The notes beneath the pieces are model-generated. The model searched no databases and was not told where the DNA came from. It worked only from the letters and a program-made list of their open reading frames with translations. The translations under genes were made by a program, and so were the position numbers. Positions 44,722 to 53,773 of a stretch of DNA of 64,000 nucleotides are shown one piece after another. Position 1 is the first letter of the stretch, and every line of letters starts with the position of its first letter. Source of the stretch: Planctomycetota bacterium (lineage in GTDB: Bacteria; Planctomycetota; Planctomycetia; Pirellulales; Pirellulaceae); assembly GCA_016872725.1 (NCBI GenBank), contig VGZC01000021.1, positions 1-64,000 on the forward strand. Direction: 5' to 3'.

Positions 44722-47484
44722 ATGCGTTGGGACCGGATACTCTGGGTGCGCGCCGTTTGGGTCCTTGTCGGGCTCGCCGTTGTCGATCCACCGGTTCGCG
44801 CGGCCGACATCACGCTCCACGTCGCGCCCGACGGGCGGGACGCGTGGTCGGGCCGGCTCGAGCGCCCGAACGCGGAACGCACCGACGGACCGCTCGCCAC
44901 GCTCACCGGTGCCCGCGACGCCATCCGCCGTCTCCGAGCCGGCGGCCCGCTCGACGGGCCGCTGCGGGTCCAAGTCGCGGACGGCGACTATGCGATCACG
45001 GAACCGCTCGTGCTCACTCCCGAGGACAGCGGCACGGCCGACGCGCCGATCCGGTACGAGGCGGCCCGCGGGGCCAAGCCGCGATTCAGCGGCGGCCGCG
45101 CGATTCGAGGCTTCACGATCGACGGCGACGGCGCATGGTCGGTGCGTCTGCCCGACGTCGCCGAAGGTCGATGGTATTTCGAACAACTATGGGTCAACGG
45201 GCGACGAGCCGTACGCGCGCGCAGTCCGAACCGCTTCCACTTCCATGTCCAAGCGCCCGTGCGGAGCGGCATCGATCCGGCGACCGGAGCGCCCGGCGAT
45301 CTGACCCATCGGGCGTTTCGAGGCCGAACGGCCGATCTGGAGCCGCTCGCCCGCGTCCCTCCCGAGCGGCTCCACGACGCGACGCTCGTGACCTACCATG
45401 CGTGGGAGACGACCCGTTCGCGCGTCGCGGCGTTTGACCCAAAGCGCGGAGTCGTCGTGACGACCGCGCCCGTGCCATGGGGGTTCGCGTACTGGGGCAA
45501 CCACTGCCGATACCACATCGAGAACATCCGAGCGGCGCTCGACGAGCCCGGCGAGTTCTTTCTCGATCGCGACGGAACGCTCGTCTACCTCCCGCGCCCC
45601 GGCGAAACCACGGCGACGGCCCAGGTGACGGCGCCGGTTGTCGAGTCGTTCGTGCGGATTGCCGGAGAACCCGACGCGGGCCGATACGTCGAACACGTTT
45701 CGTTCCGCGGACTCGCCTTCCTCCATGGCCAATACATCCTTCCGCCCCAAGGGCACGGCGATGGCCAGGCCGAGATTTCGATCCCCGCGATGATCTCGGT
45801 CGACGGGGCGCGGCGTGTGGCGTTCGACGCCTGCGAGGTCCGCCATGTCGGAACGCATGGACTCTGGTTCCGTCGCGACTGCCGCGACTGCGCCGTGACG
45901 CGATGCCGTTTCGAGGACCTCGGTGGAGGCGGCGTCTTGATCGGCGATACCCAGGGCGGCGATACCGCGTCGCTTCCCCTCGTCACGAGCGGCATCCGTT
46001 GCGACAACAACATCATCCACGGCGGTGGGCGGATCCACCACGGCGCGATCGGAGTCTGGGTCGGTAACAGCGGCCACAATCAGGTCACGCACAATGATAT
46101 CAGCGATCTCTACTATACGGGCGTCTCGGTCGGATGGAGCTGGGGTTACGCGCCGACCGCGTCGCATAGCAACACAATCGACTTCAATCACATACACCAT
46201 CTCGGTTGGCACGTGCTGAGCGATATGGGAGGCGTCTATACGCTCGGGATCGCCGAAGGCACGACGGTCAGCAACAATGTCATCCACGATATTGGTTCCT
46301 ACGATCGCTACGGGCGGGGAGGCTGGGGACTTTACAACGACGAAGGGAGTTCGGGCATCGTCCTCGAAAACAACCTCGTATACCGCGTCCAGACCGGTTC
46401 GTATCACCAGCACTACGGCAAGGACAACATCGTCCGCAACAACATTCTGGCGTTCAGCCGCGAAGGCCAGATTCAGCGGTCGCGCGTCGAGGACCACACG
46501 TCGTTCCGATTCATGAACAATATCGTGGTCTGGGACCAGGGGCCCCTGGTCGCGGCCGGTTCGGTCCAGGATGAGCGGGTCGATTTCGCGAACAACGTCT
46601 ATTTCGATGCGTCGGGTCGAGCGGTCGATTTCCAGGGAGCGACGCTGGCCGATCGGCAGGCGAAGGGCTGGGATCGGGGATCGATCATCGCCGATCCTCG
46701 GTTCGCCGACCCCGCGCGCGACGACTTCCGGCTGCATCCCGATTCACCGGCGTTCAAGGCGGGATTTGTCGCGTTCGATCCATCGCGGGCGGGAGTCCAC
46801 GGCGACGACGCCTGGGTGTCGGCGGCCAAATCGCTCGCATTTCCGCCGATGGAATCGTTCCGGCCGCCTGAGCCGCCGCCGGTGGAAATCGACGACACGT
46901 TCGAGGACTCTCCGTCCGGCGCGGCGCCCTTTTTCGCGCAGGTCAGCGTTGAAGGTAGCGGCGATGCGATTCGCGTCATAGCGGATCCCGCTCGGACGAA
47001 TGAGCGGTGCCTTGAAGTACGCGACGCGAAGGGCCTCGCCGCGCGCTACAATCCGCATTTCGCGTACCGGCCTTTCTATGCGTCGGGGCGAGCGCGGTGC
47101 GCCTTCGACTTGTGGATCGAACCGGGATCCCACCTATTCCACGAATGGCGCAGTTGGGACGGGGAACCGTATCGCGTCGGACCGTCCGTTTGGATTCAGG
47201 ACGGGACCCTGCGCGTCGCCGACCGCGAACCGATCCGCATTCCCGATGGCCATTGGATCCATGTCGAGATCGTCGCGCCGGTCGGAAACTCGGCGAGCGG
47301 GACGTGGTCGCTGACGGTTCAAATCGCCGGCGAGGAGCCTCGACAATTCGACGACTTGCCGGTCGGAAGCCCCGAATTCCGCAATCTGACGTGGGTGGGG
47401 TGGAGCAGCATGGCCGACACGGCGACCGGATTCCGGCTCGACAACATCCAATTGCACCCCGTGAGGGAAGAGGGTCGACAATGA
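44722..47484 (+). CDS. Exported right-handed beta-helix protein (putative polysaccharide-active enzyme)
   Basis: The 920-residue protein has a signal peptide ([20 protein letters not shown], about residues 10-29) and then a DUF1565-type start ([20 protein letters not shown]). From about 330 to 620 it has beta-helix rungs rich in Asn ladders, such as [51 protein letters not shown] and [22 protein letters not shown]-terminal jelly-roll or LamG-like domain lies near 690-915. Such proteins are commonly glycoside hydrolases or polysaccharide lyases; no catalytic residues can be assigned with certainty. GGAG lies seven bases before the ATG. Its stop overlaps the start of the next gene (ATGA), so the two products are probably made together and may act on the same glycan. 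Confidence 0.82.
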   Translation: MRWDRILWVRAVWVLVGLAVVDPPVRAADITLHVAPDGRDAWSGRLERPNAERTDGPLATLTGARDAIRRLRAGGPLDGPLRVQVADGDYAITEPLVLTPEDSGTADAPIRYEAARGAKPRFSGGRAIRGFTIDGDGAWSVRLPDVAEGRWYFEQLWVNGRRAVRARSPNRFHFHVQAPVRSGIDPATGAPGDLTHRAFRGRTADLEPLARVPPERLHDATLVTYHAWETTRSRVAAFDPKRGVVVTTAPVPWGFAYWGNHCRYHIENIRAALDEPGEFFLDRDGTLVYLPRPGETTATAQVTAPVVESFVRIAGEPDAGRYVEHVSFRGLAFLHGQYILPPQGHGDGQAEISIPAMISVDGARRVAFDACEVRHVGTHGLWFRRDCRDCAVTRCRFEDLGGGGVLIGDTQGGDTASLPLVTSGIRCDNNIIHGGGRIHHGAIGVWVGNSGHNQVTHNDISDLYYTGVSVGWSWGYAPTASHSNTIDFNHIHHLGWHVLSDMGGVYTLGIAEGTTVSNNVIHDIGSYDRYGRGGWGLYNDEGSSGIVLENNLVYRVQTGSYHQHYGKDNIVRNNILAFSREGQIQRSRVEDHTSFRFMNNIVVWDQGPLVAAGSVQDERVDFANNVYFDASGRAVDFQGATLADRQAKGWDRGSIIADPRFADPARDDFRLHPDSPAFKAGFVAFDPSRAGVHGDDAWVSAAKSLAFPPMESFRPPEPPPVEIDDTFEDSPSGAAPFFAQVSVEGSGDAIRVIADPARTNERCLEVRDAKGLAARYNPHFAYRPFYASGRARCAFDLWIEPGSHLFHEWRSWDGEPYRVGPSVWIQDGTLRVADREPIRIPDGHWIHVEIVAPVGNSASGTWSLTVQIAGEEPRQFDDLPVGSPEFRNLTWVGWSSMADTATGFRLDNIQLHPVREEGRQ

Positions 47485-48464
47485 TCGAGACGTCGCGATT
47501 TTCTCCGTCCGGACGGGACCGTTGCAAACGGCGACGCGTCCGAGTCGCGTGGTCGAACACCGTCGCGCGCCGTTCCGCGCCATGGTTGTTGATCCTGGTT
47601 CTCGCCTCCCGCGCGGCAGCTCAGAACGGGACGTACGATTGGTCGGCGGCCCGATCGCTCGGACCGGGGATCCAGTTCGCCCGAGTCGAGACCACGTCGC
47701 CGCGCAACCTCGTTGTTCATGGAATCCGGTTCGACACGACGACGCCCGGACTCGCGTTCCACACGACCGGTCGCCGCGCCGAATGGGTGGAGGGCAAAGC
47801 CGAAACCGATCGCCGGACCACTCGCGATTTCCTGCGCCAAGCCCGCGCGAAGGGTATTCCGATGGTCGTCGCGATCAATGCGGACGCCTTTTCTCCGTGG
47901 CCCGTTCCCTACAATCAGACGACGCCCACGAACCTGCTGGGGCTCGCCGTTTCACGCGGCGAGTTGGTTTCGAAGCCGTCCGGGAGCCCCTCGTTCATCC
48001 GCGGGAAGTCGGGCGAGTGCCGGATTCGTGTCATGAACGCCGGCGCGGACACGTCGGATATCGATTTGGCGGTGAGCGGTTTCGCGATCTGCCTCGAGGA
48101 CGGCAAACCGCTCGATGGGCCGGACGCCCTGCATCCCCGAACGGGACTCGGCTTGGACGCCACGAACCGGTACACGATCGCCGTCGTGATCGACGGGAGG
48201 CAGCCGGCGAGCGCCGGGGCGACGACGGAGGAGCTGGGTGATTGGATGCGGTATTTCGGAGCGGACGACGGAATCAACATGGACGGCGGAGGCTCCACGA
48301 CGATCGCCTGGTGGGATCCCGACGCGCCCGAACCGGACAAATGCCGCCTACTGAACCAACCCGTCGGCAACGGAGCCAAGGCGGAATCCCTGCCGCGTGA
48401 GCAATTCCGTCCCACCGAGCGCGCGAACGGCAACAACTTGGGTGTCTCCGTCGACGGCTCATAG
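47481..48464 (+). CDS. Exported phosphodiester glycosidase (NAGPA domain) family protein
   Basis: This 327-residue protein has a signal peptide ([18 protein letters not shown], near residues 33-50) and a NAGPA-type domain from about 70 to 300. Clear blocks are [20 protein letters not shown] near 122, [20 protein letters not shown], and the signature [20 protein letters not shown] near 255-275. The mammalian relative uncovers mannose-6-phosphate by hydrolysing a GlcNAc-phosphodiester; bacterial substrates are mostly unknown. The ATG at 47481 overlaps the stop of the beta-helix gene as ATGA, so translation is coupled. The role is probably periplasmic or extracellular glycan processing together with the beta-helix protein. 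Confidence 0.88.
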   Translation: MIETSRFSPSGRDRCKRRRVRVAWSNTVARRSAPWLLILVLASRAAAQNGTYDWSAARSLGPGIQFARVETTSPRNLVVHGIRFDTTTPGLAFHTTGRRAEWVEGKAETDRRTTRDFLRQARAKGIPMVVAINADAFSPWPVPYNQTTPTNLLGLAVSRGELVSKPSGSPSFIRGKSGECRIRVMNAGADTSDIDLAVSGFAICLEDGKPLDGPDALHPRTGLGLDATNRYTIAVVIDGRQPASAGATTEELGDWMRYFGADDGINMDGGGSTTIAWWDPDAPEPDKCRLLNQPVGNGAKAESLPREQFRPTERANGNNLGVSVDGS

Positions 48465-48612
48465 GTCTTCCCCTTTCGTTCCTTTCGCGTCTTTCCGGCT
48501 CTTTTCCTTTCCGTACCCTATTCCTTCCCTTTTTCCTCGCATTCCTTTCGCACCTTTCGTGGACGTCGTCCTCGCCCCTTGCGCGTTTTCGCGCGATCGC
48601 ATCGTTCGCGGG
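48465..48612. other. Pyrimidine-rich gap between convergent genes
   Basis: From 48465 to about 48562 the plus strand is strongly pyrimidine-rich with cctttcg-like runs repeated at loose spacing. No gene or clear hairpin terminator is seen. It may be part of a dispersed repeat, since similar text is known to me from other genomes. Confidence 0.45.
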
Positions 48613-50604
48613 CTACCCGACAGCGTCGAGGAACTCCATCGCGCGGTCGACTTGCGCGGGGTCGCCGGCCAGAACGGCGATGTCATCGGCCGCGATACGG
48701 AGATCCGGTTCGGGATTCACGAACATCTCGCGACCGCGGCGCACGGCGAGTACGGTCGCTCCCGTGAGGGACCGAAGATTCAATTCGCGCAGGGACCGGC
48801 CGTCCGCGGGCGAACCGCCCCGGATCCAGCACGACTTGATCTCCATCATTTCGGGGATCCGCGGATCGGGGAGGACGATGCGCATGGACGAGACATTGCG
48901 GTCGCGCAGGACTTCGTAATGATCGCTTCGAATCCGTTCGACCAATTCCATGATCAGGTTCGCCGGCACATCGTATTCGGCGAGCACGCGCGCGAAGATC
49001 TCGACCGAGGTCTCGAATTCCTCGGGGATGATCGTATCGGCGCCGAGCGCGCGCAGTTCCGGCACCTCGGCGAGATAGCGCGTCCTCGCGATGATGCGCA
49101 GCGCGGGGTTCATGTGCCGGGCCAGTTGGACGATGCGCCGCGAACTGATCGGGTCGGAAATCGCGACGACCAGCAGTCGGGCGGCGCGGATATTGAGATG
49201 TTCGAGCACGGCGGGACGCGTTCCGTCGCCATAGTGGACGGGCTCGTTCGCTTGCGCCGCCTTTCGGACCGTTTCCGGGTTGAGTTCCAGAACAACGTAC
49301 TCGATGTCGGCCGCGCGGAGGACGCGGGCGAGGTTGCGGCCGTTGAGCCCATAGCCCAGGACGACGACGTGGCCCCGAGCCGTGACCGTATCCTCGGCCT
49401 CCGCGCCGTCGCGACCCGCGCGCCCGTCGCCTTCGGTCGAAGTGCCCGCGGCCCGCGCGGCGAAACGCGTCGCGAGCCCGATCAATGCGGGAGTCAGCGT
49501 GATCGATACGACGGCCGTCGCGAGAAACGCCTGCTGCTGGTCGCGATCGAGAATCCCGAGCGCCAGCCCGCGGTCCGCCAGGATGAACGAGAACTCGCCG
49601 ATCTGAGCGAGCGACGCGCCGAGCAACACGGCGATCCGCGGCGGGTAGCCCGCCAACTTGCGGGTCGGCAGCGCGGCCGCCGCGAATTTCAGCGTCACGA
49701 CGACCACCGCCAACGCTCCGATCAAGGGAACATGCGAGGCCACGAATCGCAAGTCGAGCAGCATGCCGACCGAGATGAAGAAGAGGCTCGCAAGCGTGTC
49801 GCGGAACGGAAGGACCTCGGCGAGCGTTTCCGCGGCGTATTCCGATTCGGACAGAATCAACCCGGCGAGGAACGCGCCGAGCGCGAGTGACCAGCCCATC
49901 GATTCGGTGAGCGCCGCGCCGCCGAGACAGGCGAGGACGAGCACGATGAGGAACAACTCGCGGTTCTTCGTTCGGACCACCTGGAACACCACGAACGGGA
50001 CGACATACCGGCCCGCCACCAGCAGCAGGCCGATCACGATCGAGCCGAACCCCAAGGATCTCCAAGGCATAGAGGCTTCGCCGTCGCGGGCCGCGAGCAA
50101 CGGGAGCAAGGCCATGCAGACCACGACCACGAGATCTTGAAACAGAAGCACGGCGGCCGCGATGTTTCCCTGGGCCGATCCCATCTCGCCGCGGTCCGTC
50201 AGGATCTTGAACACCACCGCCGTACTCGACATCGCCAGCATCATGCCGAGCAGCGCGGCGAGACGCGCGTCCGCGAACATGAGATGACCGGCGCCGGCTC
50301 CCACCACCACGCATGACGCGACTTGCGGCACGCCGACGAGCAGCATAAGCCGTCCGAGACCCACAAGGCGCGGCAGCGAGAATTCGAGCCCGACCGCGAA
50401 CAAGAGCACGACGACCCCGATCTCCGCGAGCGTCACGACCGTTTCCGTGTCCGCGATGAGGCCGAGCCCGTGGGGCCCGGTGAGCACTCCCGCCACAAGC
50501 AGCCCCACAACGGTCGGAACACGCAGGCGGTGGAACAGGAAGACGACCGCCCCCGCCACCGCGAAGACGATCAGCAACTCCCGTAGGAAATGGAGCGGTT
50601 CCAT
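48613..50604 (-). CDS. CPA2-type monovalent cation/proton antiporter with TrkA domains (KefB-like)
   Basis: The 663-residue protein has an N-terminal antiporter domain of about 12 helices (FAVGLEFSLPRL near residue 70; DTLASLFFISVGMLLDL near 270). A TrkA-N nucleotide-binding domain starts near 405 (HVVVLGYGLNGRNLARVLRA, then DGTRPAVLEHLNI), and a TrkA-C domain lies near 575-660. The layout is that of KefB/KefC and YbaL, which export potassium or sodium for protons; the ion cannot be named. The start at 50604 precedes the first helix directly. The gene converges with the glycosidase gene and follows the PQQ-like gene by 26 bases. Confidence 0.9.
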   Translation of the reverse strand: MEPLHFLRELLIVFAVAGAVVFLFHRLRVPTVVGLLVAGVLTGPHGLGLIADTETVVTLAEIGVVVLLFAVGLEFSLPRLVGLGRLMLLVGVPQVASCVVVGAGAGHLMFADARLAALLGMMLAMSSTAVVFKILTDRGEMGSAQGNIAAAVLLFQDLVVVVCMALLPLLAARDGEASMPWRSLGFGSIVIGLLLVAGRYVVPFVVFQVVRTKNRELFLIVLVLACLGGAALTESMGWSLALGAFLAGLILSESEYAAETLAEVLPFRDTLASLFFISVGMLLDLRFVASHVPLIGALAVVVVTLKFAAAALPTRKLAGYPPRIAVLLGASLAQIGEFSFILADRGLALGILDRDQQQAFLATAVVSITLTPALIGLATRFAARAAGTSTEGDGRAGRDGAEAEDTVTARGHVVVLGYGLNGRNLARVLRAADIEYVVLELNPETVRKAAQANEPVHYGDGTRPAVLEHLNIRAARLLVVAISDPISSRRIVQLARHMNPALRIIARTRYLAEVPELRALGADTIIPEEFETSVEIFARVLAEYDVPANLIMELVERIRSDHYEVLRDRNVSSMRIVLPDPRIPEMMEIKSCWIRGGSPADGRSLRELNLRSLTGATVLAVRRGREMFVNPEPDLRIAADDIAVLAGDPAQVDRAMEFLDAVG

Positions 50605-50630
50605 CGGTCCGGTGATTTCGAAGAAGGGCG

Positions 50631-51911
50631 TCAACGCGAGCCGACGCAATAGAGATGATCGACGCCCCGCAGGTATAGCCGATCGCCCGAGGGCACCGGT
50701 GACCCGATGATCGACTCGCCCATCGCGTTGTTCGCGACCAACCGGAACCCGTCGTGGATCTCGGCGACGAAGACCACGCCGTCCTCGCGGGGCGCGTGGA
50801 GTCGGCCGCCCGCGATCAACGGCGACGCGTAGAACTTCGCGCTGCCCTTGGGAAATGCGTCCTCCCAGTCCGATCGGCCGGTCGCCGGATCGATGCACGC
50901 GACACGGCCCTGGTCTCCGACAAGGTAGACGCGGCCGCGATACGCGACCGGCGATGGAACGAACGTGCCGATGTCGGTGCGCAACCATGCGCGATGCGTG
51001 GCCGTGACGTCGCCCGATCCGCCCAACCGGATCCCGTGCAGTCGAGGATTGCCTCGATCGTTGCGGCCGAACGCGACGACCGCCATTCCATCGATGACGA
51101 CGGGCGTCGCGATCGACGGCCAAAGCTCGTTGCCCTCGGGATTGAAACCGCCGCATGTCCAAACGACCCTCCCGTCGCCCAGATCATGGATCGTCAGATG
51201 CTGAGCGCCCCAGACCATCAACGCCTCGGACCCTTCGTGCTGGATGACCAGCGGGGTCGCGTACCCGTGATCTCCTTCCACGGGCGTCTCGTAGTTGCGA
51301 GGAGTTTTCCAGACCATTTCGCCCGTACCCTTGTCGAACGCCGCCACCCACGATTCGCCTTTGTGCATCCGGGTCATGATCACGAACCGCTCGGTCAGTA
51401 CGGGCGACGTTCCGTGATCCCAAAAGAGCGTGTCGGGGCCGAAGCGTTCGACAAGATTCGTCTGCCAGCGGATCTTCCCGTCAAATGCGACGGCTGCCAG
51501 TGTTCCGCTCTTGAAATAGACGAACAACCCCGCCCCGTCGGTCGCCGGTGACGGGTTGCAACCCGATCCGTTGCGGTGTTTACCCGGATTCTCGGACCCG
51601 AATGCCGTTTGCCACAGGCGTTCTCCCGAAGGGTCCAAGGCGAGCAAGGCGTCGCGGCCGTCGGCCGGCGCCGTCACGTAGATTCGGTCGTTCCAGAGAA
51701 TGGGCGTCGAACACCCCTTGCCGGGTAACCGGCGCTTCCAAACGACCTGCTCGGGATTCCAGCGGACCGGCGGATTCCCGGTCGCCGTGCTTCCCGAATC
51801 GTCGGGGCCGCGCCACCGCGGCCACTGACCGGGCTCGGCGGCGACCGAGCCGGCGACGATCATCTCGAAAACCAGAACACGTGCGATGGCGAGTGAAACG
51901 CAGCGGATCAT
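50631..51911 (-). CDS. Exported PQQ-like beta-propeller protein
   Basis: The 426-residue protein has a signal peptide (VLVFEMIVAGSVAAEPGQWP, about residues 12-31). It is then a propeller with repeated tryptophan-docking-like blades: GQWPRWRGPDDSGS, TPILWNDRIYVTAPADG, GEMVWKTPRNYETPVEGDHG, VYLVGDQGRVACIDPATGRS and FVAEIHDGFRLVANNAMGES. It lacks the cytochrome c or catalytic residues of quinoprotein dehydrogenases, as is usual for the many planctomycete paralogues, so a scaffold or binding role is more likely. The start at 51911 is chosen for the signal peptide. The long region upstream holds the 88-bp array. Confidence 0.85.
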   Translation of the reverse strand: MIRCVSLAIARVLVFEMIVAGSVAAEPGQWPRWRGPDDSGSTATGNPPVRWNPEQVVWKRRLPGKGCSTPILWNDRIYVTAPADGRDALLALDPSGERLWQTAFGSENPGKHRNGSGCNPSPATDGAGLFVYFKSGTLAAVAFDGKIRWQTNLVERFGPDTLFWDHGTSPVLTERFVIMTRMHKGESWVAAFDKGTGEMVWKTPRNYETPVEGDHGYATPLVIQHEGSEALMVWGAQHLTIHDLGDGRVVWTCGGFNPEGNELWPSIATPVVIDGMAVVAFGRNDRGNPRLHGIRLGGSGDVTATHRAWLRTDIGTFVPSPVAYRGRVYLVGDQGRVACIDPATGRSDWEDAFPKGSAKFYASPLIAGGRLHAPREDGVVFVAEIHDGFRLVANNAMGESIIGSPVPSGDRLYLRGVDHLYCVGSR

Positions 51912-52095
51912 GGGGCGGCTCCTCGACCGGCTCGGGGTTCTTGCGCATCGTGGCGTAACGCGGCGCATCATCCAGGGCCTGTTGTGGGCCATCGGTCGCC
52001 TGATGTCAACCGATCCACGCCGCCGCCACGCCGGCCTGCACGGAAGGGCCCTCGGCCGCCTGCGGCACCCCCCGCGCGCACCCCTGGCCGTCCCG

Positions 52096-52400
52096 AATCC
52101 ACACCGGAGCCACCATCAACATTGGCCAGGTCACCTGTGCACGCTGAATGCACAAACTGCGCTATCTTAGGCAAATGGGAGCCATGGCGAGCCTGGGGCG
52201 ATTTCAATTTTGGCCAGGTCACTTGCGGACGCGGAATACGCGGACCGCGATGTTTGAGGCGAATGGCTGCCATGGCGAGTCTGGGGCGATTTCAATTTTG
52301 GCCAGGTCACTTGCGGACGCGGAATACGCGAACCGCGATGTTTGGGGCGAATGGCGGCCATGGCGAGTCTGGGGCGATTCCGTGTTCGGCTAGGCCGCTC
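52096..52400. repeat. 88-bp tandem repeat array, two good copies plus degenerate flanks
   Basis: The element beginning ATGGCGAG occurs at 52184, 52272 and 52360, a constant 88-base step. TTGGCCAGG occurs at 52122, 52210 and 52298, the same step. The units starting at 52184 and 52272 are nearly identical; the 5' one (from about 52096) and the last one (from 52360) are diverged. Each good unit has the palindromes GCCATGGC and TGGCCA and a CGCGGACCGCG-like dyad. No spacer variation as in CRISPR is seen. Function is unknown. Confidence 0.8.
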
Positions 52401-52501
52401 GCGGACCGGCCACTCGCGGACGCGATTTTCCGCGCGGACTCGGCGCCCCGTTGGACGTCCCGATCTTCCTTGATTTCCTCCGATCGTTCTCGATCGTCGC
52501 C

Positions 52502-52528
52502 CATTCGTGTCATTCGTCTCATTCGTGG
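52502..52528. repeat. 9-bp tandem repeat (cattcgtgt), three copies
   Basis: cattcgtgt, cattcgtct and cattcgtgg follow head to tail. This sort of tract is known to me as a dispersed intergenic motif in other genomes; here it is only a short local repeat. Confidence 0.55.
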
Positions 52529-52639
52529 TCAAAATCCCACGTGCGTCTTTCCCGTTTCGGGCACGGGCACGTATACTGCGGCTTGTCCCCGTTCCATTCC
52601 ACCGTTCCCAAAACCCGCCCCCGCCCAGTTCGAGTGACT

Positions 52640-53671
52640 ATGTCCGTTGCCCCCATTTCGGCCGCCGATGCGAAGCGTCCCTTGTTCGTCGGTGTCGACG
52701 TTGGAGGAACGGGAATCAAATTCGGCATCGTGGACGACGCCGGCCGTACGCTCGGCAAGTTCCGCATCGATACCCACGAGGACCGCGGGCCGGCGGACGC
52801 GGTCGATCGGATGCGTCAGGCGATCGACGGACAGGTCGCCGACCTGGGCGTCCCGGCTGGAGACGTCGTCGCGATCGGCCTGGGAACGCCGGGCACGATG
52901 GATATCCCCCGTGGGATGATCGTAACCCCACCCAATTTGCCTCATTGGCGACATTTCCCGATCCGCGACGCGCTGAGTCGCGCGTGTGGTCGGCCGGTCT
53001 CGTTCGCCAACGACGCGAACGCCGCGGCGTACGGCGAGTTCTGGGTTGGAAGCGGCAGGGGATCGCGGAGCATGATCATGCTCACGCTCGGCACGGGAGT
53101 CGGCGGCGGGATTATTGTCGACGGCATGTCGATCGACGGCATCAACAGTTTTGGGTCGGAGTGCGGCCACATTATCATCGATTCCCGCGACGACGCGCGG
53201 CTTTGTGTCTGGGGCGGAGGGCGCGGCGAACTCGAAGCGTACGCGAGTGCGAGCGCGGTGACGCAGCGGACCCGCGAACTGCTCGACGCCGGCCGAACGA
53301 GCTCGCTCCGCGAACGGTGCCGTCACGAGGACGTCTCGCCGCTGATGGTCGCCGAGGAGGCGAACCGGAACGATGCGCTTGCGCTCGAAGTCATCGACGA
53401 GACGGCCCGGTATCTCGGAATCGGCATCGTCACCCTGGTTCATACGATCGATCCCGGCATGGTCGTACTGGGCGGCGCGATGGATTTTGGCGGCCATTCC
53501 GCGGCGGCGGGACGCCGGTTCCTGGAATCGGTGCGCCGCGAATTCCGGCGGCGCGCGTTCGATGTGGTCGTCGACACGACGCGGATCGACTTCGCGAGTC
53601 TGGGCGGCGACGCCGGGTACATCGGCGCGGCGGGGATCGCCCAGGCGGCGTGGCACAAATCGAACGGATGA
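52640..53671 (+). CDS. ROK family sugar kinase (glucokinase-like)
   Basis: The 343-residue protein phosphorylates glucose or a related hexose using ATP. It has the phosphate loop FVGVDVGGTGIKFGIVDDAG near residue 16, the PNLPHWRHFPIRD sugar segment, FANDANAAAYGEFW near 120 with the catalytic Asp, and LTLGTGVGGGIIVDG. The usual zinc site CxCGxxGCxE is replaced by CVWGGGRGELE near 193-203, with only one Cys left, so the metal site is probably lost. The start at 52640 lies just before the P-loop; the frame is open much further upstream through the repeat-rich region without conserved text. It is followed 102 bases later by lepA. Confidence 0.85.
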   Translation: MSVAPISAADAKRPLFVGVDVGGTGIKFGIVDDAGRTLGKFRIDTHEDRGPADAVDRMRQAIDGQVADLGVPAGDVVAIGLGTPGTMDIPRGMIVTPPNLPHWRHFPIRDALSRACGRPVSFANDANAAAYGEFWVGSGRGSRSMIMLTLGTGVGGGIIVDGMSIDGINSFGSECGHIIIDSRDDARLCVWGGGRGELEAYASASAVTQRTRELLDAGRTSSLRERCRHEDVSPLMVAEEANRNDALALEVIDETARYLGIGIVTLVHTIDPGMVVLGGAMDFGGHSAAAGRRFLESVRREFRRRAFDVVVDTTRIDFASLGGDAGYIGAAGIAQAAWHKSNG

Positions 53672-53773
53672 CTTCCTTAGCCCATCGATCGGCGAACCTT
53701 GCTTCCCGCGGCGGACCCAATACCCCGACCCGATTCCAACACGTCCCTCCGGACACCCACGGTATTCCGATCC

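Larger units (their letters stand above)
51912..52639. other. 728-base gene-free region between the PQQ-like and ROK kinase genes
   Basis: No gene is supported. It contains an 88-bp tandem array (about 52096-52400) and a 9-bp triplet repeat (52502-52528). TATACT at 52572-52577 may be the -10 box for the ROK gene; no good -35 is seen. Confidence 0.55.

Noticed and set aside
48397..49890. Plus-strand frame of 497 codons opposite the antiporter gene
   Set aside because: It is an antisense shadow of KefB-like coding sequence with no family match.
52096..52400. 88-bp array as a CRISPR
   Set aside because: The units are contiguous with no unique spacers and no cas genes are nearby.
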